Below are positions 62,709 to 64,000 of a DNA stretch of 64,000 nt, piece by piece. Under the pieces are notes generated by a model that was not told the origin of the DNA, did not search any database, and saw nothing but the letters and a program-made list of their open reading frames with translations. Source of the stretch: Pantoea coffeiphila (GTDB lineage Bacteria; Pseudomonadota; Gammaproteobacteria; Enterobacterales; Enterobacteriaceae); NCBI RefSeq assembly GCF_016909495.1, contig NZ_JAFBFW010000001.1, forward strand, positions 1,178,001 through 1,242,000, written 5' to 3'. The first letter of the stretch is position 1; every line of letters begins with the position of its first letter. A program made the translations under genes and the position numbers.

Positions 62709-63311
62709 GTGACGCTGTACGACATCAAACCCAAATTTCAGAACCTGTTAAGACCGCTGGTTGCCCGTCTGCATGCACGCGGCGTGACCGCTAACCAGGT
62801 CACCCTGCTGGCCATGCTGGCCTCGATCGTGCTGGGCGGCATATTGATCGCCTTCCCGCATCCGCTGTTATTTATCTCCCTGCCGATTTTCTTGTTTCTG
62901 CGCATGGCGCTGAACGCCATCGACGGCATGCTGGCGAGGGAATTCAACCAGCAGTCCACCCTGGGTGCGGTATTGAATGAAGTCGGCGACATCATCTCCG
63001 ACGCCGCACTCTATCTGGCTTTTGCTTTTGTAGCCGGTATTTCGCCGTGGCTGGTGATTCTGGTGGTGCTGCTCGCCTGGCTGACCGAGTTCTGCGGGAT
63101 AATCTGCCAGACGCTGACCGGCGTGCGCGACTATCGCGGCCCGCTGGGGAAAAGCGATCGCGCCTTCGTCTTCGGTGCCTCAGGCCTGATCATAGCCCTC
63201 TGGCCGCAGTATATCGCCGCGTTTAACGTGGTATTTGCCGTCTGCGCCCTGCTGCTGGTCTGGACCTGTTTTAACCGCTGCCGCAGTGCGATTGCGGCGA
63301 AAACCGCCTGA
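62709..63311 (+). CDS. ynbA: YnbA-like CDP-alcohol phosphatidyltransferase
   Basis: The 200-residue membrane enzyme opens MTLYDIKPKFQNLLRP as E. coli YnbA does. It carries a CDP-alcohol phosphotransferase motif DGMLAREFNQQSTLGAVLNE (about 76-95) ending VGDIISD; the first Asp after Gly reads Asn, as I recall for YnbA too. GPLGKSDRAF is also shared. Such enzymes swap CMP of a CDP-lipid for an alcohol head group; the YnbA substrate is unknown. GGCAGGAG ribosome-binding region. Followed after 15 bases by ynbC, without the ynbB gene found between them in E. coli. Confidence 0.9.
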   Translation: MTLYDIKPKFQNLLRPLVARLHARGVTANQVTLLAMLASIVLGGILIAFPHPLLFISLPIFLFLRMALNAIDGMLAREFNQQSTLGAVLNEVGDIISDAALYLAFAFVAGISPWLVILVVLLAWLTEFCGIICQTLTGVRDYRGPLGKSDRAFVFGASGLIIALWPQYIAAFNVVFAVCALLLVWTCFNRCRSAIAAKTA

Positions 63312-63326
63312 AAAAAGGAAACGGCC

Positions 63327-64000
63327 ATGACTCAGCCATCACGTGAATATCAGGAAGGCACCTTCGCCACCAGTGACGGAGCCTCGCTCTATTTTCGCCA
63401 CTGGCCCGCTGCGGAAAGCGGCAGCCGTAAAGTCATCGTGCTGTTCCATCGTGGGCACGAGCACTCCGGGCGATTGCAGCACGTTGTCGATGAGCTGATG
63501 ATGCCCGATACGCACTTTTATGCCTGGGACGCGCGCGGCCACGGCCACACGCCCGGCGATCGCGGCTACAGCCCAAGCCTGGCCCGTTCAGTGCTGGACG
63601 TCGATGAATTCGTGCGCTTTGTTGCCCGTGATGCACAGGTTGGCCTGGAGGATATCGTGGCTGTTGCCCAAAGCGTCGGCGCGGTTTTGATCGCCACCTG
63701 GGTACACGACTATGCGCCGAAAATACGCGGAATGGTGCTGGCATCACCCGCCTTTAAGGTCAAACTGTATGTGCCTTTTGCCCGCGCAGGGCTGGGATTA
63801 ATGCAGCGCATACGCGGGTTGTTTTACGTCAATTCCTACGTGAAGGGGAAATTCCTCAGCCACGATCCGCAGCGCATCGCCAGCTTCGAGCAGGACCCGC
63901 TGATTACCCGGCAGATCGCCGTCAATATCCTGCTCGATCTCTACAAGACCGCCGAACGCATTGTCTCCGATTCTGCTGCTATCACCCTGCCGACCCAGCT
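63327..64000 (+). CDS. ynbC: YnbC-like alpha/beta hydrolase, N-terminal part (cut by window end)
   Basis: About 224 residues from the ATG at 63327 (AAAGGAAACGGCC) to the right edge, frame open. SDGASLYFRHWPA, then VLFHRGHEHSGRLQHVVDEL and WDARGHGHTPG match the E. coli YnbC lysophospholipase-like N-terminus. The nucleophile elbow is AQSVGAVLIATW. In E. coli YnbC continues into a second (methyltransferase-like) domain, which would lie outside the window. Confidence 0.88.
   Translation, partial: MTQPSREYQEGTFATSDGASLYFRHWPAAESGSRKVIVLFHRGHEHSGRLQHVVDELMMPDTHFYAWDARGHGHTPGDRGYSPSLARSVLDVDEFVRFVARDAQVGLEDIVAVAQSVGAVLIATWVHDYAPKIRGMVLASPAFKVKLYVPFARAGLGLMQRIRGLFYVNSYVKGKFLSHDPQRIASFEQDPLITRQIAVNILLDLYKTAERIVSDSAAITLPTQ

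Noticed and set aside
1..64000. CRISPR arrays, tRNA or rRNA genes, integrases, IS elements
   Set aside because: No regularly spaced repeats, cloverleaf-like tRNA sequence or recombinase motif was recognised on either strand by eye.

Overview
The window reads as chromosomal DNA of an enteric gammaproteobacterium (order Enterobacterales). Many proteins are close to Escherichia coli counterparts recalled from memory: CynT, CynS, CynR, CynX, YghO/Q/R/S/T, YtfJ, ecotin, YnbA and YnbC. The gene content (many sugar and amino-acid catabolic cassettes, a sphingolipid cluster) would fit a plant- or environment-associated genus such as Erwinia or Pantoea, but the genus is an inference. No tRNA, rRNA, CRISPR array, integrase, transposase or IS element was found.

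Layout. (1) 1-4.9 kb: a truncated cynR-type regulator divergent from cynTS (cyanate detoxification), pckA, a HypT-like LysR regulator and a small ABM-family monooxygenase. (2) 5.0-18.6 kb: a large sugar-catabolism island with two fructose-type PTS modules. Each is headed by an HPr-EI-EIIA multiphosphoryl transfer protein, but the first has lost the PEP-binding EI domain. The island also holds an AraC regulator, transketolase, a HAD sugar phosphatase, a GatZ/KbaZ-family protein and transaldolase. Both PTS operons carry CRP-like sites and a shared, precisely spaced promoter block. (3) 18.7-24.3 kb: a GGCT-family protein, a SDR/TetR pair, and a TetR-controlled operon of a TIM-barrel isomerase plus two alpha/beta hydrolases. 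(4) 24.3-34.0 kb: a GntR-regulated amino-acid-type catabolic cassette with an ABC importer, M20 hydrolase, DapA-family lyase, hydantoinase and a three-in-one opine-oxidase-like flavoprotein. Four GTATAC motifs lie in its divergent promoter. (5) 34.0-35.4 kb: a TetR/quinone-reductase pair.

(6) 35.6-50.3 kb is the most striking region: a probable bacterial sphingolipid (ceramide) synthesis and export cluster. It holds acyl-AMP ligase, ACP, serine-palmitoyltransferase-like enzyme, ceramide-reductase-like epimerase, a YghO protein (candidate ceramide synthase), a DgkA-family kinase (candidate ceramide kinase), three YghR/S/T P-loop kinases, a YghQ flippase, a second LptF/LptG pair, YtfJ, a CHAD-like protein and an atypical SDR. 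If right, the orphan yghO/Q/R/S/T genes of E. coli K-12 are remnants of such a cluster.

(7) 50.5-64 kb: a copper-type DUF2946/PepSY/CopC set, a serine/threonine dehydratase with an AlaX editing protein and a DauR/YheO-type regulator, a second cynR divergent from cynX (so the cyan(ate) locus is split over about 55 kb), a PanE-family reductase, YceI, an LprI-domain protein next to ecotin, a type-2 ArgC, and ynbA-ynbC (the latter cut by the window end). All functional statements rest on motif reading and remembered family knowledge; no database search was run.
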